Under the pieces are notes generated by a model. That model saw only the letters and a list, made by a program, of their open reading frames with translations. It searched no databases and was not told the origin of the DNA. Positions 15,017 to 23,585 of a stretch of 64,000 nt of DNA are shown in pieces. Each line of letters starts with the position of its first letter. The stretch's first letter is position 1. Source of the DNA: Pseudogulbenkiania sp. MAI-1 (GTDB taxonomy: Bacteria; Pseudomonadota; Gammaproteobacteria; Burkholderiales; Chromobacteriaceae); the NCBI RefSeq assembly GCF_000527175.1, contig NZ_AZUR01000001.1, positions 2,456,501-2,520,500 of the forward strand, written 5' to 3'. The translations under genes were made by a program, and so were the position numbers.

Positions 15017-18000
15017 TCATGCCGGTTCCTCCACCAAGGAGCGGCTGACGCTGGCGGGTCTGATCTTGAACCAGATGGAATACATGGCCGGCAGGAACAC
15101 GAGCGTCAGGATTGTCCCGGCAAAGGTGCCGCCGATCAGCGTGTAGGCGAGCGTCCCCCAGAACACCGAATGGGTCAGCGGGATGAAAGCCAGGATCGCA
15201 GCCAGTGCGGTCAGGATCACCGGACGCGCGCGCTGCACGGTCGCTTCGACCACCGCACGGAATGGATCCAGCCCGGCCTGTTCGTTTTCACGAATCTGTC
15301 CGATCAAGATCAGCGTGTTGCGCATCAGGATGCCCGACAGCGCAATCAGGCCGACCAGCGCATTGATGCCGAAGGGCTGCTGGAACAGGAGCAGCGTCGG
15401 CACGACGCCGATCAGCCCCAGCGGGCTGGTCAGGAAGACCATGACCATTCCCGCGATCGAGCGGACCTGCAGGACGATGATGAGCAGGGTGATGGCCAGC
15501 ATGATGGGGAAGATCGGCAGCATGGCGACCGTCGCCTTGCCTGATTCTTCGATGGAGCCGGCCTCTACGATGCGGTAGCCACTCGGCAGTTTCGCCATGA
15601 TGGGCTGGAGCTGCTGGGTAATGGCCGTGGACACGTCCGGCGGCTGCAAGCCTTCGGCGATGTCGCCCCGCACGGTGATCGTCGGCATGCGGTCGCGTCG
15701 GCGCATGATCGGCTCTTCCATGCGCACCTCGACCTTGCCCACCTGCGACAGCGGGATGCGCTGCCCATGGGCGCCCGCCAGCGTGAAATCGCCGATCTTG
15801 GCTGGGTCGAGCCGGACATTACCGGCCGAGCGTGCGACGACCTGCACCGTGCGAATGTCCTCGCGCACAGAGGTGACGGGCACCCCGGTCAGCAGGAATT
15901 GCAGTTGTTGCGCCACGGCGCTCGAGCTCAGCCCCACCGCCTGCAACCGGTCTTGCTGCAAGGTGAAATGCAGCGTGGGCACACGTACTCCCCAATCCGT
16001 GTTGACCGTGCGCATCAGCGGGCTGGCGTCCATGACCTGCTGCACCTCGGCCGCCACTTTGCGCAATACCTCCGGATCAGGACCGGTGACCCGGTAGGCC
16101 ACCGGGAATGGCGAATAGGGACCGAATACCAGTTGGGTGACGCGCAAGCGTGCCTCGGGGGCCAGGCCGTCGGCGATGGCCTGCCGCAGCCTCAGTTTCA
16201 ACGCTTCGCGCTCGTCCTGGTTGTCCGTGCGCACCACGATCTTGGCAAACGACGGATCGGGCAGTTCCGGTCCCATCGAGAAGAAGAAGCGTGGGGCGCC
16301 CTGGCCAACGTAGGCGGTGACGATCCTGGCTTCCTTCTGCTTGGCGAGCCAGGCTTCCACCTTCTGTGCAGCGGCGCTGGTCTGGGTGATCGACGTGCCA
16401 TAGGGCATCTGCACCTCGACCAACACTTCAGGCCGGTCAGAAATCGGGAAGAACTGTTTCTTGACCACAGCCATGCCGAGCACCGACACCACGAAAAGGC
16501 CGATCACCGAGCCAGCGACGATCCACTTGCGGGCAATGATGCGCCCCAGCAGTTGGCGGAAGCGGTTGTAGCGTGGCGTGTCGTAGATGGCATTGTGACC
16601 GCCTTCGACCTTCTTGAAGTCGGGCAACAGCTTGACCCCCAGGTAGGGGGTGAACACCACCGCGACCACCCACGAGGCGATGAGCGCGATGCCCACGATC
16701 CAGAACATATTGCTGGTGTACTCACCCGCCGTGGATCGGGCGAAGCCATTGGGCATGAAGCCGACCGCCGTGACCAGCGTGCCCGACAGCATGGGCGCCG
16801 CGGTGTGGCTCCAAGCATAGGCCGAAGCGGCGATCCGGTTGTAGCCTTCTTCCATCTTCACCACCATCATTTCGATGGCGATGATGGCGTCGTCCACCAG
16901 CAAGCCCAGCGCCAGGATCAGCGACCCCAACGTGATGCGGTCGAAGTTCTTACCGGTCGCCAGCATCACCGCAAAGACGACGGCCAGCGTCAACGGCACG
17001 GCCGCAGCGACCACGATGCCCACGCGCCATCCCATGCTCACAAAGCTCACCAGCATGACCACCAGCACCGCGGCGAAGAACTTGACCATGAACTCATCGA
17101 CCGCAGAGCTGATGTTGACGGCCTGGTCGGTCACTTTGGTCAAGCTCATGCCCAGCGGTTGCTCGGCGTTGATCGCCGTCACCTCGCTGTCCAAGGCCTT
17201 GCCCAGGTCCAGCCCGTTCCAGCCGTCGCGCATGACGACGCCTAGCAACAGCGCCGGTTCGCCGCCGTTACGGATCATGAACGTTGCCGGGTCTTCGTAG
17301 CCGCGCTTGACCGTGGCGATGTCCGACAGCTTCAGTGTGCGGCCTTGCGCCACCACCGGCGTGTCGCGGATTTTCTGCAGTTGGTCGAAGGCACCGTCCA
17401 GGCGGATGAACACCTCCGGCCCCTTGGTTTCCACCGAGCCGGCCGGCGTCAGCGCATTCTGGCTATTGAGCGCGGCGAACACGTCCTGGGGGCTGACGCC
17501 CAGCGTGGCCAAGCGATCATGTGAGAACTCTATATAGATCCGCTCCGCCTGCTCGCCAACGATGTTGACTTTCTTCACCCCCGGCACATGCAGCAGGCGC
17601 TGGCGCAGCGTTTCCGCGTCGCGAACGAGCACGCGCTGTGGTTCGCCCTTGGCCTTGAGGGCGAACAAGGCAAAGGTCACATCGGAGTACTCGTCGTTGA
17701 GAAACGGGCCGATCACGCCGGGCGGCAGATTACGTACTTCGTCTCCGACCTTTTTGCGGGCCTGATAGAACTCGTCCTGCACTTCCGACGGGGGTGTGCT
17801 GTCCAGCAAGGTCAGCGTGGTGAAAGCCAGTCCAGGACGGGTGTAGGTCTCGCTACGGTCATACCAGCGCAACTCCTGCAGGCGCTTCTCGATCTTCTCG
17901 GCCACCTGGTCTTGCATCTCCTGCGCGGTGGCGCCGGGCCAGGCGGTGACGATGGTCATCACCTTGATCGTGAATGAGGGATCCTCCGCCCGCCCCAGCT

Positions 18001-18106
18001 TGAAGAAGGACATCACCCCGCCCAGCGAGATCAAGAGGATCAGGAACAGAGTAATGGCGCGTTTGCGTACCGCGAGCGCCGACAGGTTGAAACGGCCTTC
18101 GCTCAC
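15017..18106 (-). CDS. RND multidrug efflux permease
   Basis: A 1029-residue inner-membrane RND pump, normal for the hydrophobe/amphiphile efflux family. The first membrane helix is at residues 17-35, followed by a large periplasmic porter loop, six helices about residues 335-550, a second porter loop and the final helices at 860-1010. The proton-relay block reads LGLLVDDAIIAIEMM, with the paired acidic residues of the family. It overlaps the upstream adaptor gene by four bases (ATGA). Its nearest type appears to be the three-gene TriABC/VexEF-like branch rather than AcrB proper; substrates are unknown. Confidence 0.93.
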   Translation of the reverse strand: MSEGRFNLSALAVRKRAITLFLILLISLGGVMSFFKLGRAEDPSFTIKVMTIVTAWPGATAQEMQDQVAEKIEKRLQELRWYDRSETYTRPGLAFTTLTLLDSTPPSEVQDEFYQARKKVGDEVRNLPPGVIGPFLNDEYSDVTFALFALKAKGEPQRVLVRDAETLRQRLLHVPGVKKVNIVGEQAERIYIEFSHDRLATLGVSPQDVFAALNSQNALTPAGSVETKGPEVFIRLDGAFDQLQKIRDTPVVAQGRTLKLSDIATVKRGYEDPATFMIRNGGEPALLLGVVMRDGWNGLDLGKALDSEVTAINAEQPLGMSLTKVTDQAVNISSAVDEFMVKFFAAVLVVMLVSFVSMGWRVGIVVAAAVPLTLAVVFAVMLATGKNFDRITLGSLILALGLLVDDAIIAIEMMVVKMEEGYNRIAASAYAWSHTAAPMLSGTLVTAVGFMPNGFARSTAGEYTSNMFWIVGIALIASWVVAVVFTPYLGVKLLPDFKKVEGGHNAIYDTPRYNRFRQLLGRIIARKWIVAGSVIGLFVVSVLGMAVVKKQFFPISDRPEVLVEVQMPYGTSITQTSAAAQKVEAWLAKQKEARIVTAYVGQGAPRFFFSMGPELPDPSFAKIVVRTDNQDEREALKLRLRQAIADGLAPEARLRVTQLVFGPYSPFPVAYRVTGPDPEVLRKVAAEVQQVMDASPLMRTVNTDWGVRVPTLHFTLQQDRLQAVGLSSSAVAQQLQFLLTGVPVTSVREDIRTVQVVARSAGNVRLDPAKIGDFTLAGAHGQRIPLSQVGKVEVRMEEPIMRRRDRMPTITVRGDIAEGLQPPDVSTAITQQLQPIMAKLPSGYRIVEAGSIEESGKATVAMLPIFPIMLAITLLIIVLQVRSIAGMVMVFLTSPLGLIGVVPTLLLFQQPFGINALVGLIALSGILMRNTLILIGQIRENEQAGLDPFRAVVEATVQRARPVILTALAAILAFIPLTHSVFWGTLAYTLIGGTFAGTILTLVFLPAMYSIWFKIRPASVSRSLVEEPA

Positions 18107-19224
18107 GGCTTGACTCCTTCTGCTGCAGTGGCGACGGCTTGGTCAGCCACCCGGATCTGCTCTCCTTCGCGCAGCAGGTGCGCGCCGAGCGCGACGATCC
18201 GGTCGCCTTGCTTGATCTGGCCAGCGATGCGCGCGCCATCGTCCCCCAGGTGCAGGACGGCGACCGGCCGCCAGGAAACCTTGGCCGGCTTACCATCGAT
18301 CACCCACACCCCCGGTCCCTTGCCCGCATCGAACAGGGCACCGATCGGCACCTGCAAGCCGCCTTGTGCGGCGGAAGGCCCCTCCGGAATCCGGATGGTT
18401 ACCGTGGCCCCCAACGGGGCGTCGGCCAGTTCGCCCTCCAGCACATAGCGCGCCTCGAAGGTGCGGGTGAGCCGGTCCGCGGTATCGGAAAGCTGACGAA
18501 GTTTGGCCGGAACGCTAACGCCTTCCTTGCCGAACAGCGTGGCTTGCCCGACGGAACCGACCGCGGGGCGCAGGGTTTCCGGCAACTGGATGACGGCCTC
18601 GCGGCGCCCGGCGTGGGCCAGGCGCACCACGATCTGTCCCGCGTTGACGACCTGGCCGGGCTCGGCCAGCGTTTCCATGACCACCCCATCGCCATCGGCC
18701 ACCAGCTCCGCATAGCGGCTCGCATTACGGGCCACGTTGGCCTGCGCTTCGGCCGCGCTGAGCTGGGCCTTGGCGGCATCCGCCGCCGCCTTGACCTGGT
18801 CGTAGGCCGAAGCCGAGATCGCGCCGGTGCCACGCAGTTCGCGGTAGCGGGCTTCATCCTCCGCCGTCTGCTGCCCCCGCGCTCGCGCGGCTGCCACCGC
18901 TTCCTGCTGTGCATGCGCGGCAAGCTGCAGATCGACCGGGTCGATACGCATCAACGGCTGGCCGCGCTTGACGGTTTGCCCGGCGTCCACCAGCCGCTCC
19001 AGGATCTTACCGGGAACGCGGAAACCCAGGTCGCTCTGCACCCGCGCCGCGACGATGCCGGTGAAGGAACGCTCGGCCTGGACAGCGGCCTCCACCACCC
19101 CCACCCGCACGAGAGGAGTCTGGGTCCGCGGATCAGTTGAAGACATGGCGTCGCTGCACGCCGCCAAGACTAAGGGCAGCAGACCGACGACGGCGAGGAA
19201 GGGAATAGTACGGCGCTGAAGCAT
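18103..19224 (-). CDS. RND periplasmic adaptor (membrane fusion) lipoprotein
   Basis: A 373-residue adaptor. It starts MLQRRTIPFLAVVGLLPLVLAACSD, a lipoprotein signal with lipobox LAAC, then has the HlyD-like barrel and a coiled-coil hairpin (about residues 90-170, Ala/Gln/Arg-rich). I start at the ATG at 19224, which has CGGAGG before it, rather than further upstream, where the frame runs into the operator. It links the RND permease to the outer-membrane channel encoded at 20021. Expression is likely repressed by the TetR protein through the operator at 19263-19290. Confidence 0.92.
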   Translation of the reverse strand: MLQRRTIPFLAVVGLLPLVLAACSDAMSSTDPRTQTPLVRVGVVEAAVQAERSFTGIVAARVQSDLGFRVPGKILERLVDAGQTVKRGQPLMRIDPVDLQLAAHAQQEAVAAARARGQQTAEDEARYRELRGTGAISASAYDQVKAAADAAKAQLSAAEAQANVARNASRYAELVADGDGVVMETLAEPGQVVNAGQIVVRLAHAGRREAVIQLPETLRPAVGSVGQATLFGKEGVSVPAKLRQLSDTADRLTRTFEARYVLEGELADAPLGATVTIRIPEGPSAAQGGLQVPIGALFDAGKGPGVWVIDGKPAKVSWRPVAVLHLGDDGARIAGQIKQGDRIVALGAHLLREGEQIRVADQAVATAAEGVKP

Positions 19225-19262
19225 GGCGACCTCCGGGAACACGAAGGCCTCCATCCTCCATC

Positions 19263-19290
19263 TAGTGACTATTTTTGTCAATAGTCACTA
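19263..19290. promoter_or_regulatory. TetR operator before the pump operon
   Basis: Arms TAGTGACTAT (19263-19272) and ATAGTCACTA (19281-19290) form a perfect 10-bp inverted repeat around eight bases. It lies 38 bp before the adaptor ATG and just after the tetR stop codon. A second site with the same core and spacing is at 19966-19989, which makes recognition by the TetR protein encoded between them very likely. Confidence 0.82.
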
Positions 19291-19308
19291 TCGCGATTGT
19301 TGAACTGG

Positions 19309-19926
19309 CTAAGGGGCCAGGCTGCGCAGCACCAAGTTGGAAAGCTGCACCGGCGCCTCCTCCGCAACATCGAGGTTGTACTGGAGCAGGAGCGGATTCA
19401 CATAGGGCTGCATGACGAGATCGATCGCCTGCACCGTCTCGTCCAGCGGGGTCTTGCGCTCGAACTCGCCGCTCTCCCGCCCTTCGCGGACCACTTCCGT
19501 CAGGATCTGCCGGATGCGCTCGCAGTAGGCGCGGGCCGACGGCCAACCCTCGCCGGCGGAATACGCGGCGATGTCGTACAGCTTGCGATCGTTGAAGAAC
19601 AGACTCACGCCGGTCGACACCAAGGTCTTGAACATTCTACGGAATTTTTCTGTTGGCGTTGCTGCGCCAGCCACCGCCTCTTCCACCGTCACGACGATGG
19701 CGCTCAAGGTCTTGGCGCAGATGGCCTCGCCGATGGCCTGCTTGGAATCGAAGAACTTGTAGATATAGGCCTTGGAAAAGCCGATCGCCTTGGCCAGGTC
19801 GGAGACCGTGGTCTTCTCGTAGCCGTAGTGGCTGAAGTGCTCTCTGGCCGCCTCCACGATTTGCTCTCGAACGCTGTGGTCGGCGGGGCCACGCGACTGC
19901 GGGGCGGAAGACTCGATTTCACTCAT
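19309..19926 (-). CDS. TetR-family repressor of the efflux system
   Basis: A 205-residue regulator with a TetR helix-turn-helix (REQIVEAAREHF, then TTVSDLAKAIGFSKAYIYKFFDSKQAIGEAI) at about residues 18-65 and an all-helical ligand domain after it. I use the ATG at 19926 (MSEIESS); a TTG further upstream would place the start inside the operator. It is flanked by the adaptor/pump genes on the same strand and the outer-membrane channel gene on the other, each with a GTGACTA-N10-TAGTCAC site. The inducer is unknown. Confidence 0.92.
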   Translation of the reverse strand: MSEIESSAPQSRGPADHSVREQIVEAAREHFSHYGYEKTTVSDLAKAIGFSKAYIYKFFDSKQAIGEAICAKTLSAIVVTVEEAVAGAATPTEKFRRMFKTLVSTGVSLFFNDRKLYDIAAYSAGEGWPSARAYCERIRQILTEVVREGRESGEFERKTPLDETVQAIDLVMQPYVNPLLLQYNLDVAEEAPVQLSNLVLRSLAP

Positions 19927-19965
19927 GGAAAAAACAATACCTCGTATGCTCGTGCTTGACAACTA

Positions 19966-19989
19966 GTGACTAGTTTGGACTATAGTCAC
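19966..19989. promoter_or_regulatory. TetR operator between tetR and the channel gene
   Basis: GTGACTA (19966-19972), ten bases, TAGTCAC (19983-19989): the same core and spacing as the site at 19263-19290. A TTGACA box at 19956-19961 and an AT-rich -10 region (TATAGT at 19981) overlap it, so binding would block transcription of the channel gene and probably also of tetR, whose start is 40 bp away on the other strand. Confidence 0.82.
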
Positions 19990-20020
19990 AACAACAGTTC
20001 AACTCCCCGTAAGGACTCTC

Positions 20021-21511
20021 ATGTTCGCCCACCCCCGCTGTCTCGCCCTCCTTCTGAGCGTCGGCGTCTTGACGGGCTGCGCCGCTGGGCCCGACTACCG
20101 ATCACCCGAGATCGCGCTGTCGTCCACCTTCCTCGGCCGGGAAGCCATCGATCACCGGCAGGTTCAGCACAAGGCAGACCTCACGATCTGGTGGGCCGCC
20201 TTCGACGATCCCCTGCTGACGCGCTTCGTCTCCTTGGCCCTCGAACAGAACCTGGACATCGCGCAAGCGGCGGCACGTGTTGCCCAGTCGCGCGCGTCAT
20301 TGCGCTACGCCGATGCGGCGCTGCTTCCGGCGGCCAACGTGAGTATAACCGCTGCGAAAGCCTACCAGTCAGTCGAGACCCCGCTGGGGCAGGTGCTCAA
20401 CGCCACGCCCGGCTTCGATCGCAGCGGCAGTTCCTACAAAGCCAACCTCGGTGCGAGTTGGGAGATCGACGTGTTCGGCGGTCTGCGGCGGGGGCGGGAA
20501 GCCGCCCGCGCGGAATACGAGGCCTCCGAGGCCGGCGCGGTGGCGAAACGGCTGGCCGTGGCCGCGCAGACGGCGGACGTGTACGTCACGATCCGGGGCT
20601 TGCAGGCGCGCATCGCGATCGCCCGACAACAGGTGGAGACCCGCCGCCAGTTGCTCGCCATGGTCAGGCTCCAGTACCAGAAGGGGATCGCCGCCGAGCT
20701 CCAGATGAACCAGGCCGTGGGCTCGCTCACCCAGGCCGAGGCGCAGATCCCCGTCCTGGAAGCCGGCCTCGATTCGGCGATGAACGCGCTGGACGTGCTG
20801 CTCGGCGTGCAGCCGGGAACCTACCGCGCGGAGCTGGCCCCGGTGGCGCCGGTCCCGGTCGCGCCGGGGCTGGCCGAGACCGGCACTCCGGCCGAGATGA
20901 TTCGGCGTCGGCCGGATCTCATCGCCGCCGAGCGGCGCCTGGCTGCGGCCACTGCGCGCATCGGCGTGGCGGTCTCGGAGTACTACCCCAAGTTCTCGCT
21001 CGCCGCCCTGCTGGGCAGCGCCACCGCGATTGCGAGCGGCAACCTCTTCACCGCGGCTGCCAGCCAGGCCCAGGGCGTCCTCGGACTGCGCTGGCGCCTG
21101 TTCGACTTCGGCCGCGTCGACGCGCAGATCGCCGCCGCCCGTGGCCAGGAGGCCGAAGCCCTGGCGGCCTGGCGGCTGGCCGTGTTGCGGGCGGCCGAGG
21201 ATGTCGAGAACGCCTTCTCCGCCCTCGTCAAACGCGAGGCCCAAGTCGGCATCCTGACGCGGGGCGAATCGTCGCTCGCCCGTGCCCGCGAGAACTCGCT
21301 TGCCGCCTACCAGGGCGGCGTCGTCAGCCTGATCGAGGTGCTCGATGCCGACAGCAACCTGCTGCAGGCGCGCGACGCGAAGGCCCAGGCGCAAACGGAG
21401 GCTGCGCGCGCCGCCATTGCCTCCTTCCGGGCATTGGGGGGCGGATGGGATGCGCCGCATGCAGGCAGCAACCGCCTCTCCAGCCACCTTTCCACTACCG
21501 ACCGCAGGTAA
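20021..21511 (+). CDS. RND outer-membrane channel lipoprotein (NodT/OprM type)
   Basis: A 496-residue TolC-like factor. The signal ends in a lipobox (LTGCAAGPDY), and the typical block WWAAFDDPLLTRFVSLALEQNLDI follows. Two repeated OEP domains are present, with TPAEMIRRRPDLIAAERRLAAATARIGVA at the start of the second. Length is usual for the family. The ATG at 20021 follows AAGGA. It is divergent from tetR and would join the adaptor and permease of 15017-19224 into one tripartite pump. Confidence 0.92.
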   Translation: MFAHPRCLALLLSVGVLTGCAAGPDYRSPEIALSSTFLGREAIDHRQVQHKADLTIWWAAFDDPLLTRFVSLALEQNLDIAQAAARVAQSRASLRYADAALLPAANVSITAAKAYQSVETPLGQVLNATPGFDRSGSSYKANLGASWEIDVFGGLRRGREAARAEYEASEAGAVAKRLAVAAQTADVYVTIRGLQARIAIARQQVETRRQLLAMVRLQYQKGIAAELQMNQAVGSLTQAEAQIPVLEAGLDSAMNALDVLLGVQPGTYRAELAPVAPVPVAPGLAETGTPAEMIRRRPDLIAAERRLAAATARIGVAVSEYYPKFSLAALLGSATAIASGNLFTAAASQAQGVLGLRWRLFDFGRVDAQIAAARGQEAEALAAWRLAVLRAAEDVENAFSALVKREAQVGILTRGESSLARARENSLAAYQGGVVSLIEVLDADSNLLQARDAKAQAQTEAARAAIASFRALGGGWDAPHAGSNRLSSHLSTTDRR

Positions 21512-21516
21512 GCGAA

Positions 21517-21663
21517 TTGGCCAAAACAAACACTTCATGGGTGCTCATCACGGGCGCATCGAGCGGCTTCGGCGAGGAATTCGCCCGCCAATATGCCGGG
21601 CAAGGCCACTCGCGGGTCTGGTGGCGCGCCGGCGGCACCAGGCCTTTTTGTCGCGCGCGATGA
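21517..21663 (+). pseudogene. SDR N-terminal remnant
   Basis: From a TTG just after the channel gene the frame reads LAKTNTSWVLITGASSGFGEEFARQYAGQGH, the cofactor-binding start of a short-chain dehydrogenase, then loses similarity and stops at 21663. About 80 percent of the gene is missing. It appears to be the relic of a gene once co-transcribed with the channel. Confidence 0.65.
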
Positions 21664-21749
21664 ACGGATAACACGTATTTCCCACCCGAGCGGTGCCAAG
21701 CGTCAACGGTGCCGCCCGCCGACTGCTTCACCTGAACAGGAGACTCATC

Positions 21750-22073
21750 ATGAATTCGACTCTGGCGTTGTCCGGCATCGCCCTCGTCATTTCCGCCCAC
21801 ACCGCACTGGCCGATGCCGGTCGCCCGCTGGATCCTCACGAGCAGGCGCGGCAGTCGATACTGAGCGTAACGCAGCATTCGGCCGCCATCCGCTCCACGA
21901 CAGCAACCACGGCGCTGGCGCCGACGGATCCGCATGAGCTCGCACGTCAGCGAATCGTTGCGTCACCCGTGACGGGCGTCGCGTTCCGATCCGCACTTGC
22001 GACGGCATCGCAGCCGGCGATCGACCCGCACGAGCGCGCGCGCCGCTCGATTCTGGGAAGCTCGGGAGAGTGA
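21750..22073 (+). CDS. small exported protein with three DPHExAR repeats
   Basis: A 107-residue protein that starts MNSTLALSGIALVISAHTALA, a probable Sec signal with cleavage after ALA. The mature part holds three spaced copies of one short motif: DPHEQARQSIL, DPHELARQRIV and DPHERARRSIL, about 28-38 residues apart. The ATG at 21750 follows ACAGGAGAC. I do not recognise a characterised family; similar small periplasmic proteins often sit beside metal or efflux genes. The position between the RND channel gene and the chromate cluster fits that, but a function cannot be given. Confidence 0.7.
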   Translation: MNSTLALSGIALVISAHTALADAGRPLDPHEQARQSILSVTQHSAAIRSTTATTALAPTDPHELARQRIVASPVTGVAFRSALATASQPAIDPHERARRSILGSSGE

Positions 22074-22489
22074 CGAAGCGCTGCGGCGAGCGTCTGCCGG
22101 GGAATCGTGCACTGCCCTCGCCTGATCGTTATGCAGAATCGCCGGAGTACCCCGAGCCGGGGTAGTTCAGCATGATGGTATTTGCTATTCGGCGTGTAGT
22201 TCGAGACCACTGCCTCCTGGCACCGGGGAATTTTCAGGCGAACAGCGCGTCCGCTGTATGGCCGATATCAGCCACTTTAGCACAAGAGCATCAATGGCTG
22301 CTTTGGTTGAACTGGAGACGGTTGCTCTGTCCACTCCGACTTCCGGTTCTCCGCCAAAGCCGCCAGTCAGGGAGATTCCGCTAGATGGATGCTTCCGGCC
22401 ATGACTGGCCATGAGGCGTAGGAACCCCAAAGCGGTCCGTCAACCGTTTGTCAGCTGTGAAAATCGGTCGCCCAGTAAAAATCTCTTCG
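22074..22489. other. 416-bp stretch with no supported gene
   Basis: No frame here looks like a conserved protein. The only open frame (22185-22430, minus) has no ribosome site and no recognisable motif. A segment at 22360-22450 contains TGGCCAGTCATGGCCGG and a GACCGCTTTGG tract of a kind often seen in degenerate intergenic DNA of proteobacteria. No terminator or RNA was recognised. Confidence 0.5.
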
Positions 22490-22945
22490 TCACATCTTGG
22501 GTGGCCAGTTATGCGTTTCCGCCTGGCAGTGCTTGCACCAGGCGTACAGCGCCTCGTACATCACCAGTCCATGCTGCAGCATCTCATGATCGTCGGCATA
22601 GACCTGGGAGAGCCCGAGCGAGAGCGCGTAGAGCCCCGCTGACTGTGGGGTCAGGTCGAGCCGCGACGTGTCGGCGCCACGCACGATGACGGCGAGCTGC
22701 TGCAGCGCCAGATCTTCCGTGAGGCGGTACTTCTTCAGGAAGGCATCGAAGCTGCACAGCTCGCCCTCGTGCGAGAGCTCGACTCCGGGAATGTCATAGG
22801 GAATGGCTCCCGTCTCTGCCGCCACCTTCAGCACATCGGCCGGAGGGGCGAACAGAAACTCGGGTGACTTGTCGATAAAGCGCGTAATGAGCCAAGGACA
22901 GGCAATGCGGTCGATCTTCGGCCGCTCGCGTGTGATCCATTTCAT
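22490..22945 (-). CDS. ChrB C-terminal domain protein (chromate resistance)
   Basis: A 151-residue stand-alone version of the ChrB C-terminal domain: KWITRERPKIDRIACPWLITRFIDKSPEFLF, ELSHEGELCSFDAFLKKY and LIVRGADTSRL-type blocks. The corresponding region of full-length ChrB (24824-25777) shows the same WVDRVASAWLIRRFID and GATFSHIGE motifs. It is the last gene of the chromate cluster, 19 bp after the superoxide dismutase gene. It lacks the ChrB N-terminal part and might act as an extra sensor or chromate-responsive enzyme; the role is unproven. Confidence 0.85.
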   Translation of the reverse strand: MKWITRERPKIDRIACPWLITRFIDKSPEFLFAPPADVLKVAAETGAIPYDIPGVELSHEGELCSFDAFLKKYRLTEDLALQQLAVIVRGADTSRLDLTPQSAGLYALSLGLSQVYADDHEMLQHGLVMYEALYAWCKHCQAETHNWPPKM

Positions 22946-22963
22946 ACGAATGCTCCTGTATCT

Positions 22964-23563
22964 TCAAGCTGTCTGACTAACTTGGTCGAACGCTGCGGCC
23001 ACCCGCTCCCAGTGGATGTTCTGCATGAAGGCGTCGACATAAGCGCCAGCCTTTGCACCGTAGTCCATGTGATAGGCGTGCTCGTACATGTCCAGCGCCA
23101 GGATCGGCGTGGCGCCGGCCAGGGTATGGGCATGGTCGGACGCCCATTGGTTGATCAGTTTGCGGTCGCGTGGCGACCAGGTCAGCAACACCCAGCCCGA
23201 GCCCCCTCCCAGCGCCTTGCCCATGGCGCTGAACTCGGCGGCCCAGCGCTCGATGCTGCCGAAGTCGCGCGCCAGCGCGTCGGCGAGGCGGCCGACCGGC
23301 GCGCTGCCGGTGCCGCCCAGGCTGTTGAAGTACAGCTCGTGCAGGATCATCGAGTTGGCGGCGATCAACTCTTCGCGCTTCAGGCCATTGAGTTCGAACA
23401 CCGGCGCGCTGGCGAAATCCAGGTTCTGCAGTCGCTCGCTGATCGCGTTCAAGCGCTTTACCGCGCCGCTGTAGTTGTTCTCGTGGTGGCTGCGGATCAG
23501 CTGTTCGGACAGACCGTTGAGACTGGCGGCATCGCAGGCCAAGGGCTGGATCTGGTAAGTCAT
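22964..23563 (-). CDS. Fe/Mn superoxide dismutase (chrC position)
   Basis: A 199-residue SOD. Metal ligands are expected in SHHENNYSG (first His), the ILHELYF segment, and the C-terminal DMYEHAYHMDYG. Start at the ATG at 23563, with AGGAGA before it. It follows chrA by 22 bp. In chromate operons the third gene, chrC, encodes such a dismutase and removes superoxide formed during chromate reduction. The sequence differs from housekeeping SodB in its short, less conserved N-terminus. Confidence 0.9.
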   Translation of the reverse strand: MTYQIQPLACDAASLNGLSEQLIRSHHENNYSGAVKRLNAISERLQNLDFASAPVFELNGLKREELIAANSMILHELYFNSLGGTGSAPVGRLADALARDFGSIERWAAEFSAMGKALGGGSGWVLLTWSPRDRKLINQWASDHAHTLAGATPILALDMYEHAYHMDYGAKAGAYVDAFMQNIHWERVAAAFDQVSQTA

Positions 23564-23585
23564 GGGCAATCTCCTCTTATTGATG

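Noticed and set aside
15767..17245. Plus-strand open frame of 492 codons inside the RND gene
   Set aside because: Shadow of the efflux permease; composition is His/Asp/Gln-rich and has no start signal.
19966..21470. Long plus-strand frame overlapping the channel gene
   Set aside because: Arg/Gly-rich shadow of the outer-membrane channel gene; only its last 50 codons, after the channel stop, resemble a real (SDR) protein.
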